Notes under the pieces: model-generated
What the model saw: the letters and a program-made list of their open reading frames with translations, nothing else
Databases searched by the model: none
What the model was told of the DNA's origin: nothing
NCBI GenBank assembly: GCA_947575805.1
Contig: CANPOY010000006.1
Coordinates: forward strand, 19,025 to 83,024
Length of the DNA stretch: 64,000 nt
Origin: an uncultured Lachnospiraceae bacterium
Lineage (GTDB): Bacteria; Bacillota; Clostridia; Lachnospirales; Lachnospiraceae
Reading direction: 5' to 3'
Position numbers and translations under genes: made by a program
In this document: in pieces, positions 43,720 through 52,714 of the stretch
How the letters are laid out: every line of letters starts with the position of its first letter
Numbering within the stretch: the stretch's first letter is position 1

Positions 43720-44604
43720 ATGAATATTTTGGTTACTGGCGGCAGTGGATTTGCAGGGTCATACATTACAGAGTTTTTGGCAAGACGTGGTTATGATGTA
43801 ACCGCGACATATCGGCATACCTGCCCCTCAATTGAGGGATCAAACATTAAATACGTACAACAAGATTTGTCAGAAAAAATATATATAAGCCAGAAATTTG
43901 ACGCCATTGTCCATACAGCATGTTCGCGGTCTGGCGATAGTATTGAAGAATATATAAGAAATAATATTGATACAGCGCGTCAAATAGTTAAATATGCGCG
44001 TCGAAGCAAAATAAAAACTATAATCTATTTTTCAACGAGAAGTGTGTATGGGGAGATACAAACATTAGAAGTCGATGAATCAGCCGATATAAATAATCCC
44101 AGCAAGTACGGTGCAACGAAATATATAGCGGAACAGGTTTTTCAAGAAGCAGCAGATTTAAATACTATCGGTTTTCGTCTTCCGGGGATCATTGGTCCGG
44201 GTGCGCATGATATATGGCTTGTAGATATTGTTGACAAGATAATGCTGGGTGAAGATGTGGAAATCTCTGATTTCGAGTCCAAGAATTTTGTATGTATTTG
44301 CGATATAGCTAAATTTGTAGAAAAGTTAATTATTGCTTCGGTTGGTGGACAAGTATTTGAATATAAAATAGTTAATTTGGCTTGTGACAAAACATTAAAC
44401 AATATAGAGATTGCCAATATGATTAAAAGAAGGTTTCATTCTGATTCAAGGATTCTAAAAAAAGAGCCGGAAGGGTTATTTTGGTTAAATTGTGATCGAG
44501 CAAGACAGATGGGCTTTGAGTCCTCGAGTCCTCAAGACATAGTCAATCAATATTTAGATTATGTCTGCGATTACAGATCATCTTCAGTAGAGAATGGTAA
44601 ATGA
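43720..44604 (+). CDS. NAD-dependent epimerase/dehydratase (SDR)
   Basis: About 294 residues of the extended short-chain dehydrogenase family. ILVTGGSGFAGSYITEFLAR begins at residue 3, DAIVHTACSRSGD near 62, and FSTRSVYG with the catalytic pair in SKYGATK (near 127-133) follow. It is probably the 4-ketoreductase or epimerase that finishes a CDP-linked deoxysugar, judging from rfbF upstream and the RmlC-like gene downstream. The coding sequence is AT-rich like the acetyltransferase region. GAGG lies about 11 bases upstream. Exact reaction unknown. Confidence 0.8.
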   Translation: MNILVTGGSGFAGSYITEFLARRGYDVTATYRHTCPSIEGSNIKYVQQDLSEKIYISQKFDAIVHTACSRSGDSIEEYIRNNIDTARQIVKYARRSKIKTIIYFSTRSVYGEIQTLEVDESADINNPSKYGATKYIAEQVFQEAADLNTIGFRLPGIIGPGAHDIWLVDIVDKIMLGEDVEISDFESKNFVCICDIAKFVEKLIIASVGGQVFEYKIVNLACDKTLNNIEIANMIKRRFHSDSRILKKEPEGLFWLNCDRARQMGFESSSPQDIVNQYLDYVCDYRSSSVENGK

Positions 44605-44635
44605 TTTTGTGATTACAAAACGGTGGGAAATATAA

Positions 44636-45184
44636 ATGAATAGGGGTTATGAATTTAAAGAAAAGAGCATAAGTGGTGTATATGAAATCATGCCATTTTC
44701 TTCATCAGATTTTCGGGGATCTGGAGTTAAGGAGTATTCGGAAGAAGTTTTTAAAGAACATGATATTCACTTTCAACCAAAGGAAATCCTCACTATCAGA
44801 AGTAAGAAAGGAGTATTGCGGGGGCTTCACTTTCAGAGGGTAAAAGAGCAGGCTAAGCTGATTAGATGTATCAGTGGTAAGCTCTGGTGTGCAGTGGTTG
44901 ACATCCGAAGTGAGAGTGTCACGTTCAAGCGATGGATCGAGGTTGATGTGAATGAGGGAATGGAGGTATATGTACCGGCCGGCTGCGCTGTTGGAACGTT
45001 GGCACTGCAGGATTCGCTGATGTTGTGTACATATAATGAAAAATATTATGGTGAGTATGACGACGGGATACGATGGGATGATAAGGATATTGGTGTGAAA
45101 TGGCCATTGGAACAGATAGAAGGAAGTCCGATTATATCTGAAAAAGATAAAAAACTTGGCAGCTTTGCTGCTGTTTTCCTGTAA
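44636..45184 (+). CDS. RmlC-like sugar 3,5-epimerase with altered active site
   Basis: About 182 residues with the RmlC cupin fold. FSSSDFRGSGVKEYSEE, KKGVLRGLHFQ (catalytic His near 67) and the C-terminal DDGIRWDDKDIGVKWP are clear. The second hallmark, normally P-x-G-x-A-H-G-F, reads PAGCAVGTLAL: the His is replaced by Val. The enzyme may do only one epimerisation or act on a different CDP-sugar. It sits between a short-chain dehydrogenase and a C-methyltransferase, as 3-epimerases do in deoxysugar pathways. Confidence 0.8.
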   Translation: MNRGYEFKEKSISGVYEIMPFSSSDFRGSGVKEYSEEVFKEHDIHFQPKEILTIRSKKGVLRGLHFQRVKEQAKLIRCISGKLWCAVVDIRSESVTFKRWIEVDVNEGMEVYVPAGCAVGTLALQDSLMLCTYNEKYYGEYDDGIRWDDKDIGVKWPLEQIEGSPIISEKDKKLGSFAAVFL

Positions 45185-45200
45185 TTCAAGAGAGGTTGTG

Positions 45201-46355
45201 ATGAAGATTAGAAAGAAATGTATTGTATGTGGGATGCCGCTTCTGGAAAACCCGATTTATGTTTGCAGAAATATGCCTGCTAATTCGCAAAATCTGCCTG
45301 ACAAGGAGAATTTGGATCAGGATAAACCGGTGGATTATAATTTTTGCCAATGCAGCGGCTGTGGGCTTGTGCAGTTTGACTGCGAGCCGGTTCCTTACTA
45401 TTTGGACTCAACGAGGGCAGGAGAACGTTCGGATGTCTTGATAAAAATGCGGAAGGAACAATATAAACATATGATAGAAACCTATCATTTGCAGGGGAAG
45501 AAGATTCTTGAGGTCGGCGCCGGAAAAGGTGGTTTTCTAAAGACACTCATGGAAATGGAAGAGTTCGATATACAGGGGTATGGAATAGAAAATAATCCGG
45601 AATTTGTGAAAATAGCCTGTGAAACGGAAAAGGTGAATGTGGTGCAGGGGAATCCGGAAAATATGGATGAAAATCTGGAAAACGGACCTTTTGATGCTTT
45701 TGTGTCTTTTGCCTATCCGGCGCGGCTGCTTGATCCTAATAAAATGCTGCAGGGAGTAAGTAAAAATCTTGTGGATGGCGGGGTTGGACTCCTGCAAGTG
45801 GCATCGCTGGAGCACCTTATGCGGCCAGGAGGATTTTATGACATTACGGTGGATCACATTGCGTACTATAATGAAGACACGTTACGCTTCTTACTTCAAA
45901 AAAACGGATTCGATGTCTTAGAGCATGGTGAAATCGGGAAGCTGTATATTTATGCTATTGTGCGGAAGCGCAAGCCTCACGATTTGAAAGAATCCTGGAA
46001 GGACGTACAGCCACTGGCAATGAAAATGATAGAGCATGTGGACAAAGCACGGGAGAACGGTGAGAAAGTTGCGGTATGGTGTGCAGGACATTTTGCCTTT
46101 ACTGTTCTTTCGACGACAGGAATCGGTGAAAAAATTTCTTATATAATTGATAATGCAGCTTTTAAGCAAGGGCATTTTGCGCCGGCATCACATGTACCGA
46201 TCTATGGTGTGGAACATTTTAAAGAAGAGCCGGTAGACGAAATCATTATACTGGGACCTCTGTATGTGGATGAAATCGTCCGTGAAATCAATGAAAGGTG
46301 TTCATCAGAAGTAAAGATAACGGTTTTTGGAAAAGCCGGATTCAAAGAGATATAA
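45201..46355 (+). CDS. sugar C-methyltransferase (TylC3/TcaB9-like)
   Basis: About 384 residues with the three-part layout of NDP-sugar C3-methyltransferases. An N-terminal zinc-binding domain (CIVCG near 8, then FCQCSGCGLVQ near 51) is followed by a SAM-binding domain (ILEVGAGKGGFLKTL near 103) and a C-terminal domain with CAGHFAFTVLSTTGIGEKI, IDNAAFKQG and FGKAGFKEI. It adds a methyl group to a carbon next to a keto group, giving a branched-chain sugar. With RfbF and RfbG in the operon, a CDP-4-keto-6-deoxy sugar is the likely substrate. AGAGG precedes ATG 45201. Confidence 0.85.
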   Translation: MKIRKKCIVCGMPLLENPIYVCRNMPANSQNLPDKENLDQDKPVDYNFCQCSGCGLVQFDCEPVPYYLDSTRAGERSDVLIKMRKEQYKHMIETYHLQGKKILEVGAGKGGFLKTLMEMEEFDIQGYGIENNPEFVKIACETEKVNVVQGNPENMDENLENGPFDAFVSFAYPARLLDPNKMLQGVSKNLVDGGVGLLQVASLEHLMRPGGFYDITVDHIAYYNEDTLRFLLQKNGFDVLEHGEIGKLYIYAIVRKRKPHDLKESWKDVQPLAMKMIEHVDKARENGEKVAVWCAGHFAFTVLSTTGIGEKISYIIDNAAFKQGHFAPASHVPIYGVEHFKEEPVDEIIILGPLYVDEIVREINERCSSEVKITVFGKAGFKEI

Positions 46356-46368
46356 GGAGGGCTTTTAA

Positions 46369-48084
46369 GTGAAGGTTACGGATTATATTGTTGAATTTCT
46401 TATTGAAAAAGGGGTTACGCAGGCATTTGGATATCCGGGCGGTTCCGCGGCCAATCTTGTAGATTCTTTTTACAAATACAAAGATAAAATTTCAGCGCAT
46501 GTGGTCTATCATGAACAGGCAGCGGCATTTGCTGCCTGCGGATATGCGCAGACAAGTGGGAAGCCGGGAGTCGCCTATGCAATTGGCGGCCCGGGAGCGA
46601 CCAATCTGATTACCGGGATCGGGCACGCATATTTTGATTCCATCCCCCTCATATGCCTGACCGGAAATGTAAATACCTATGAGTCGTCAAAAAATATGCA
46701 GGTACGCCAGAGGGCATTTCAGGAATGTGAGATTGTGTCCGTCGTTGAGCCCTTAACCAAGTACAGCGCTTACGTGGAGAAGGCGGAAGATATTCGCTAT
46801 TATCTGGAGAAAGCTTTCTATATGGCAATGGAAGGAAGGCGGGGACCGGTACTGTTAGATCTGCCAATGGATGTGACACGCTCCGATATAGAAAAGGAAA
46901 GCCTGAGAGGTTATACGCCCAAGACTGAAAATCACAGAGATCAGTCAGAGAAATTTACGGAAACATTGCAGGCACTTTTGGGGAATGCAAAATATCCTTG
47001 CCTGATCCTGGGCAATGGTATAAAGAGAAAAGAGTTACTGCCTCTGGTAAAAAGAGTAGTGGACCATCTTGGCATTCCCTATATGACAAGTATGATTTCT
47101 TTTGATATTCTGGGAAATCATCCGTTGTTTTTTGGATTTTTGGGGGCTTCAGGAAAGAGATATGCCAATTTTATTGCTGCAAAGAGTGACTTGATTATTT
47201 CTGTGGGTTCGAGACTGGATATAAGGCAGGTGGGCGTTAACAGGGAAAAGTTTGCTCCGGAGGCAAATATCATTCGTGTGGATATTGACGAGGGAGAACT
47301 GGAATATAAGCTTCATGAGAGTGAATACGGATTTTGCATGAATGCAGAGGATGCTTTGCACATTATGGAATCCATGAAGCTGGAAAGGGATTATTCGCAC
47401 TGGAACTCTGTTTGTAATACGATTCGGGAAAAGCTTGCTGATTTTGACATGTATCCGCCCAATATTTTGATGAGGGATATAAGCAGGCTGGTGCCGGAAA
47501 ATGCTGTGGTAACAACGGACGTTGGACAAAACCAGGTGTGGACGGCACAATGGTTTGAAATTAAAAACAATCAAAGTGTGCTTTTCAGTGGAGGCATGGG
47601 GGCCATGGGGCATGCACTTCCGGCAGCTATTGGAGCACATTTTGGCAGTGGCGGCAAGATTGCCGTCGCTATATGCGGAGACGGCGGTATGCAGATGAAC
47701 ATCCAGGAGCTTCAGTTTATTGCAAGGGATAAGCTTCCGGTAAAAATTATTGTTTTCAATAATAACGCACTTGGGATGATTCGCCATTTTCAGGAAACAT
47801 ATTTTGAAGGAAGATATTACCAGACCAGGCCGGAGGGAGGATTCTCCTCACCGTCTTTTTCGAAAATTGCAGAGGCCTATGGAATAAGGGCTATGGAGAT
47901 AAACAGCATGGAGGAAACGGGAAAATGCAGGGAAATGCTGTCGGATGATGCGCCGGCCTTAATAGAAATAAAAATCTCAGGAAATACGTATGAATATCCA
48001 AAGTTAAAGTTTGGCAATCCAAATCAAGATCAGGAGCCGACTATGGATAGAGCCTTGTTTAACGAATTGATGAATTTGAAGTAG
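46369..48084 (+). CDS. thiamine-diphosphate enzyme, acetolactate-synthase-like
   Basis: About 571 residues with the three domains of the acetolactate synthase family. The cofactor-activating Glu is E49 in VVYHEQAAAFAACGYA, followed by GPGATNLITGIGHAYFDSIP. The central domain has DLIISVGSRLDIRQVG, and the diphosphate site is ICGDGGMQMNIQELQF, ending in FNNNALGMIRHFQE. A catabolic or branched-chain amino-acid role is unlikely because it lies inside a sugar operon, directly before rfbG. YerE of yersiniose synthesis is a known relative that adds a two-carbon branch to a CDP-keto-sugar, so a similar role is possible. The start is GTG 46369 with AAGGAGGG 8 bases upstream. Confidence 0.8.
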   Translation: MKVTDYIVEFLIEKGVTQAFGYPGGSAANLVDSFYKYKDKISAHVVYHEQAAAFAACGYAQTSGKPGVAYAIGGPGATNLITGIGHAYFDSIPLICLTGNVNTYESSKNMQVRQRAFQECEIVSVVEPLTKYSAYVEKAEDIRYYLEKAFYMAMEGRRGPVLLDLPMDVTRSDIEKESLRGYTPKTENHRDQSEKFTETLQALLGNAKYPCLILGNGIKRKELLPLVKRVVDHLGIPYMTSMISFDILGNHPLFFGFLGASGKRYANFIAAKSDLIISVGSRLDIRQVGVNREKFAPEANIIRVDIDEGELEYKLHESEYGFCMNAEDALHIMESMKLERDYSHWNSVCNTIREKLADFDMYPPNILMRDISRLVPENAVVTTDVGQNQVWTAQWFEIKNNQSVLFSGGMGAMGHALPAAIGAHFGSGGKIAVAICGDGGMQMNIQELQFIARDKLPVKIIVFNNNALGMIRHFQETYFEGRYYQTRPEGGFSSPSFSKIAEAYGIRAMEINSMEETGKCREMLSDDAPALIEIKISGNTYEYPKLKFGNPNQDQEPTMDRALFNELMNLK

Positions 48085-48098
48085 AGAGGTGATATGAA

Positions 48099-49172
48099 GT
48101 GAAAGCTGCGCATGTAAAGAATCGGGAATTTTACAAAGGGAAAAGGGTTTTTGTAACAGGACATACGGGGTTTAAGGGGGCCTGGCTGACACAAGTGTTA
48201 CATTACCTTGGAGCAGAGGCCATGGGATATGCGCTTGCTCCCGAAGAAGGCTGTTTGTATGAAAAAATCGATGGAGACAGACTGATCGAAAATGTTACAG
48301 GAGATGTGAGGGATTATAAGGCCCTTGAAGCAGCGATACAGCGTTTTCAACCGGAGATTGTTTTCCATCTGGCGGCATTGGCACTTGTAAAGGACTGTTT
48401 TGATGACCCTTTGAAGGCGTATGAGACAAATGTGATGGGAACGGTAAATCTCATGGAGGCTCTAAGAAATTGCAAATCGGTAAAGAGCATAGTTGTAGTA
48501 ACTACAGACAAGGTTTATGAAAACAAAGGGGATGGAGCCGTATACAAGGAGGAGGATTTGCTGGGAGGAGCAGACCCCTATGCCACGAGTAAGACATGTA
48601 TGGAGCATGTCGTCAGGGCGTATAGGAAGTCCTATTTACAGACAGGGGATACAATGGTTGGAGTGGGAACGGTTCGTGCCAGCAATGTGCTGGGAGGAGG
48701 AGATCATGTTGAATCTCGTTTGATTCCGAGTATTTTAAGCGCCGTTTCACGGGGAGGAACTGTTGAACTGAGAAATCCGAATCAGACAAGGCCGTGGCAG
48801 TCAGTATTGGATGCGTTAAACGGATATTTGACGGTTGGAAGGTATCTGTATGAAAATCCGAAAGAATATTCGGAAGGATGGAATATAGGTCCTACGACGG
48901 ATGGCATTAGAACGGTTTCATGGGTGTTTCACAAAATAAAAAATACGTACGATGGATTACAGGCGGAAGCAGGTTCAAAATTTGAAGTCAAGGAGTCTGA
49001 GACGCTTGGCCTGGATATACAAAAGGCATTAACAAGATTTGATTGGGAGCCGCGCTTATCCTGTGACAGGGTGGTGGAACAGGTGACCGAGTATTTTATG
49101 AGTCAGCAAAAGGGAGAGAATGAACACCAAATCTGTTTAAGGCAGATTTCAGAGTTTTTTGAAAAGGAATAG
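48099..49172 (+). CDS. rfbG: CDP-glucose 4,6-dehydratase
   Basis: About 357 residues. It converts CDP-glucose to CDP-4-keto-6-deoxyglucose. VFVTGHTGFKGAWLTQVLHY near 16, FHLAALALVKDCFDDPLKAYE near 88, VVTTDKVYENKGDG near 130, the catalytic Tyr and Lys in DPYATSKTCME near 158, and RPWQSVLDALNGYL are those of RfbG. The start is GTG 48099, 8 bases after GAGGTGA. It lies between a thiamine enzyme and a phase-variable dehydrogenase, both of which may use its product. Confidence 0.92.
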   Translation: MKAAHVKNREFYKGKRVFVTGHTGFKGAWLTQVLHYLGAEAMGYALAPEEGCLYEKIDGDRLIENVTGDVRDYKALEAAIQRFQPEIVFHLAALALVKDCFDDPLKAYETNVMGTVNLMEALRNCKSVKSIVVVTTDKVYENKGDGAVYKEEDLLGGADPYATSKTCMEHVVRAYRKSYLQTGDTMVGVGTVRASNVLGGGDHVESRLIPSILSAVSRGGTVELRNPNQTRPWQSVLDALNGYLTVGRYLYENPKEYSEGWNIGPTTDGIRTVSWVFHKIKNTYDGLQAEAGSKFEVKESETLGLDIQKALTRFDWEPRLSCDRVVEQVTEYFMSQQKGENEHQICLRQISEFFEKE

Positions 49173-49176
49173 CAGA

Positions 49177-50122
49177 GTGAGAATGGAGAGGGCAGTAATA
49201 ACCGGTGCGACCAGCATGATTGGAATCAGTCTGATTAAGGCGATGCTGAATGATTCTGAGATGAAAAGGATATATGCAGTTATAAAACCGGGAACAGAAA
49301 AAAGGAATCGAATTCCTGAAGACAGAAGAATTATCTGTGTTGAATGTGATACGAAAGAGTATGGGCAGCTTTCATCAAAGATTGATGATAAATGTGATGT
49401 ATTTTATCATCTGGCATGGCCAAGGACGGCAACGTATCAGGAATCATATGAAGATATGCTGATAAAATCGTTGAATATTCAGACGGTTTTGGAGGCAGTG
49501 AAGACGGCTGCGGATCTGAAATGCAGAATGTTTATCGGAGCCGGATCCCAGTCGGAGTACGGAGTACAGGATGTACAGCGCTTTTCGCCTGATACGCCAT
49601 GCAGGCCGGTACGAGTAGATGGGATTCTTCATCTTGCTGCCGGTGAGATGGCTTCAATATTGGCAAAAAGCCTCGGAATGAATTGCGTGTGGATGAGAAT
49701 TTTTTCTGTGTATGGAATTTATGATCGTTCCAATTCTATGATTATGACTACCATAAGGAAGCTAATAAAGGGGGAGAGATGTGCTTTTACACCGGCAGAA
49801 CAGAAATGGGATTATCTTTTTGAGGATGACATAGGCAGGGCATTTTATCTTGTTGGCAAAAAAGTATGTGGTTCTCATATTTACTGTGTCGGAAAGGGAG
49901 AAGCAATACCGCTGAAAGATTATATTTATACTATAAGCGATGTTATTGCATGTGGGGGGGGGTAACATCGGCATAGGGGATCTGCCCTATCCTTCAGAAC
50001 CGGTTATGAATCTATGTGCCGATATAACATCTTTAACGAAAGACACAGGGTGGACTCCTCAAATATCATTTGAAGATGGAATCGCAAGAATTTATAAGGA
50101 CATTTTAAGCAATACCGTTTAA
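49177..50122 (+). pseudogene. SDR-family sugar dehydrogenase, out of frame at a G run (phase-variable)
   Basis: The frame starts at GTG 49177 (AAAAGGA 8 bases upstream) with ERAVITGATSMIGISLI and runs to nine G (49954-49962), where it stops with TAA at 49963-49965. Eight G would continue it into the next frame: NIGIGDLPYPSEPVMNL, then TKDTGWTPQISFEDGIARIY, the expected C-terminus of an extended SDR. The restored protein is about 314 residues. The usual Tyr-x3-Lys pair reads DGILH, so even the full protein may not be a normal dehydrogenase. Loss of about 50 residues in the present state probably inactivates it. Confidence 0.75.
49954..49962 (+). repeat. homopolymer of 9 G, contingency tract 2
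   Basis: Nine G inside the SDR gene, the longest G run seen in the window. TAA follows in frame; eight G restore the downstream coding sequence. Confidence 0.8.
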
Positions 50123-50164
50123 TACCATGGTATTTTTGGAAATCAGACAGCAATCTTTGTAAAC

Positions 50165-50187
50165 AAAGACCTGAGAGGGTCTTTTTT
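50165..50187 (+). terminator. internal intrinsic terminator in the capsule operon
   Basis: AAAGACC (50165-50171) pairs with GGTCTTT (50178-50184) around TGAGAG, followed by TTT. It lies between two same-strand genes of the operon; LoaP could carry polymerase through it. Confidence 0.65.
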
Positions 50188-50214
50188 AAATTATTATCAT
50201 AGAAGGAGAGAAAA

Positions 50215-51258
50215 ATGGCTAAGACAATTATGGTTACTGGAAATCTGGGGTACATCGGTTCCGTGATGGTACCCTGGCTGACGGATGAGAAAGGCTACGA
50301 TGTGGTAGGCTATGACATTGGATACTATGAGGACTGCTACCTGAAGCCCGCACCACAGAAGCTGGTGAAGCAGATCAAAAAGGACGTGCGTGACTGCACA
50401 CCGGAAGATTTTGCCGGAATAGACTATGTGATTCATCTTGCAGGGCTTTCTAATGATCCGCTGGGAGACTTTGACGAGTCTTTGACCTATGCGATTAACC
50501 ATGAGGGCACGATGAAAATTGCAAAATGCGCAAAAGAGGCCGGTGTGAAGAGATTTGCATACGCATCGTCTCAAAGCGTTTATGGTATTTCCGATACCAG
50601 CAAAGCTGCTGATGAGGAGAGCCCCAAGAATCCCATTACGGCTTATGCCAAGACAAAATGGATGTGCGAAGGCGAGTTGAAGGAACTGTGTGATGACAAC
50701 TTTATTGTGACAATTCTTCGTCCGGCAACTGCTTATGGCGCCAGCCCCAATCTTCGGTGCGATATTGTGTTTAACGGATTTATGGGATATGCCTATACCA
50801 ATAAGCTGATCGAGATCAAAAGTGACGGTACACCGGTCAGGCCCATGTCCCATATCAGAGACATCAGCAATGCGTTTCTGGCTGTTCTTGAGGCGCCGGA
50901 GGAGCTTGTAAAGGGAGAAGTATTCAACATCGGCAAGGATGACAACAATTATACTGTAAGGGATCTGGCTGAAATGGCACAGAAATGTGTACCCGGAAGT
51001 GATCTTACATTCACAGGGGAGCATACGGATCCCAGGAGCTATCGGGTATCGTCGGAAAAGATTCTTACCGTTCTGAAAGATTACTATCATCCTGAGTGGA
51101 CGATTGAGAAAGCAGGCAAGGAGCTGATGGAATTTTATGACAGTGTCCATTTCGACAAAGAGACCTTTGACGGTTGGAAGGTTACAAGGCTTAAGTGCCT
51201 GAAGAAACGGATTGCAGACGGAACCATTGACGGTGAGCTGAGGGTGGCTGATAAGTAA
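50215..51258 (+). CDS. NAD-dependent epimerase/dehydratase (SDR)
   Basis: About 347 residues, extended short-chain dehydrogenase. MVTGNLGYIGSVMVPWL near 6, VIHLAGLSNDPLGDF near 72, SSQSVYG near 119 and the catalytic pair in TAYAKTKWM near 142-146 are intact, and RPATAYGASPNLRCD follows. The group includes enzymes that epimerise or reduce sugar nucleotides. AGAAGGAGAG is 6 bases before the ATG. It is the first gene after the internal terminator and opens a block of redox and thiamine enzymes that looks like a separate sub-pathway. Reaction unknown. Confidence 0.8.
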   Translation: MAKTIMVTGNLGYIGSVMVPWLTDEKGYDVVGYDIGYYEDCYLKPAPQKLVKQIKKDVRDCTPEDFAGIDYVIHLAGLSNDPLGDFDESLTYAINHEGTMKIAKCAKEAGVKRFAYASSQSVYGISDTSKAADEESPKNPITAYAKTKWMCEGELKELCDDNFIVTILRPATAYGASPNLRCDIVFNGFMGYAYTNKLIEIKSDGTPVRPMSHIRDISNAFLAVLEAPEELVKGEVFNIGKDDNNYTVRDLAEMAQKCVPGSDLTFTGEHTDPRSYRVSSEKILTVLKDYYHPEWTIEKAGKELMEFYDSVHFDKETFDGWKVTRLKCLKKRIADGTIDGELRVADK

Positions 51259-51259
51259 T

Positions 51260-52714
51260 ATGGAACAAATATATGATGTGGTTATTATCGGTGCGGGAGC
51301 CGTGGGATGTACGATAGCAAGGGAGCTTTCGCGATATTGTCTCAGCATCCTTGTATTGGAAAAAGAATGTGATGTGGCCTATGGCACCAGTGGGCGTATG
51401 TCGGGGGTTGTTCATGCAGGATTCAATAATAAACCGGGAACTTTAATGGCAAAATTCTGTGTGAAGGGAAACCGACAATTTGAATCGATATGCAGGGAGC
51501 TTGACATTCCTTACAAAAAAACAGGGAAAGTGCTGGTGGCATTCGATGATGATGACATGAAGGCATTGGAGGGAATAAAGGCCCGGGGGGAAGAGAACGG
51601 ATGTGAAGGATTAAGGATTATTGATGCGGAAGAGATTCGCCGAATTGCGCCGGGGGTAGGTGGCATAGGCGGAATGCTTTCCCCCAATACAGCCATATTT
51701 GATCCTTTTACCTATTGTATCGCGCATGCGGAAAATGCTGTGGACAATGGTGCGGAATTTGTGTTTGACAGTGAAGTAACTGCGATTGAAAAGAAAAGCA
51801 ATATTTTCTGCGTAAACACAAGTAAGGGGGCATTTTATGCCCGATACTTGGTTAATTCTGCAGGCCTGTACAGCGATAAAATATCTGCTATGCTTGGCAT
51901 AACGAAATATAAGATTTTCCCGTGCAGGGGCGAGTACTTCATTCTGGATAAGATTGCAGACAAGCTATTGGATATTCCGGCATACCCTGTGCCGAAGCCG
52001 GGAATCGGCGGATTGGGGGTGCATCTTACCCCTACGATTGACGGGAATTTAATCATTGGTCCCAGCGCGGAATATCTGGAGGACCGGGAAGACTATGCTG
52101 CCACACCGGAAATCATGGATAAGCTTTTTGCGGAGGCTAAGGCATTACTGCCTGCGATAGAACGGACACATATTATAGGAAATTATTGTGGGATACGTCC
52201 TAAGCAGGCGCCTCCGGAAGAAGGCGGCTTCAGGGACTTTGTGATCCGGGAAGAGGAAGAATGCCCGGGCCTGATTAATTTAATCGGTATTGAATCCCCT
52301 GGCTTTACGGCAGCAGGGCCGATTGCGGGAATGGTACGGGATCTGCTGGGCCGGCACCTGAAGCTGGAAAAGAAGAATCACTTCAATCCCATTCGTAAGG
52401 GAAAGGCTCGTTTTCGCGAGCTTCCCCAGGAAGAGCAGGAGAAGCTGATTGCAGCGGATCCGGAATATGGTGAGATCATTTGCAGATGCCAGACGGTGAC
52501 AAAAAGGGAAATCCGCGATGCCATTGAGAATATGCTTGGGGCCAGAAGCCTTTCTTCCATCAAATACCGTGCATGGTGCATGACGGGACGGTGTAACGGC
52601 GGCTATTGCATGAGCAGGATCGTGGATATGCTGGTACATGATTACCATATACCTGCAGAGGAAATCACTCTCCGAGGGCATGGAAGCGAAATGTTTTCCG
52701 GGGAGGTGAAGTAA
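51260..52714 (+). CDS. GlpA-like FAD-dependent oxidoreductase with BFD-type [2Fe-2S] domain
   Basis: About 484 residues. The FAD-binding VVIIGAGAVGCTIARELSR starts at residue 6. The DAO domain (GVVHAGFNNKPGTLMAK, IHIIGNYCGIRPK-type segment near 297, and NLIGIESPGFTAAGPIAG) runs to about 375. The C-terminal domain has IICRCQTVTKREIRDAI and CMTGRCNGGYC, four Cys suited to a [2Fe-2S] cluster. This is the layout of anaerobic glycerol-3-phosphate dehydrogenase-type enzymes. The next gene overlaps by one base and encodes the usual partner. Finding the pair inside a capsule operon is odd; the substrate may be a sugar or polyol derivative instead of glycerol 3-phosphate. Confidence 0.8.
   Translation: MEQIYDVVIIGAGAVGCTIARELSRYCLSILVLEKECDVAYGTSGRMSGVVHAGFNNKPGTLMAKFCVKGNRQFESICRELDIPYKKTGKVLVAFDDDDMKALEGIKARGEENGCEGLRIIDAEEIRRIAPGVGGIGGMLSPNTAIFDPFTYCIAHAENAVDNGAEFVFDSEVTAIEKKSNIFCVNTSKGAFYARYLVNSAGLYSDKISAMLGITKYKIFPCRGEYFILDKIADKLLDIPAYPVPKPGIGGLGVHLTPTIDGNLIIGPSAEYLEDREDYAATPEIMDKLFAEAKALLPAIERTHIIGNYCGIRPKQAPPEEGGFRDFVIREEEECPGLINLIGIESPGFTAAGPIAGMVRDLLGRHLKLEKKNHFNPIRKGKARFRELPQEEQEKLIAADPEYGEIICRCQTVTKREIRDAIENMLGARSLSSIKYRAWCMTGRCNGGYCMSRIVDMLVHDYHIPAEEITLRGHGSEMFSGEVK

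Noticed and set aside
46369..48084. Housekeeping acetolactate synthase for valine and isoleucine
   Set aside because: No small subunit or other branched-chain amino-acid genes are present; the gene lies directly before rfbG and after a sugar C-methyltransferase.
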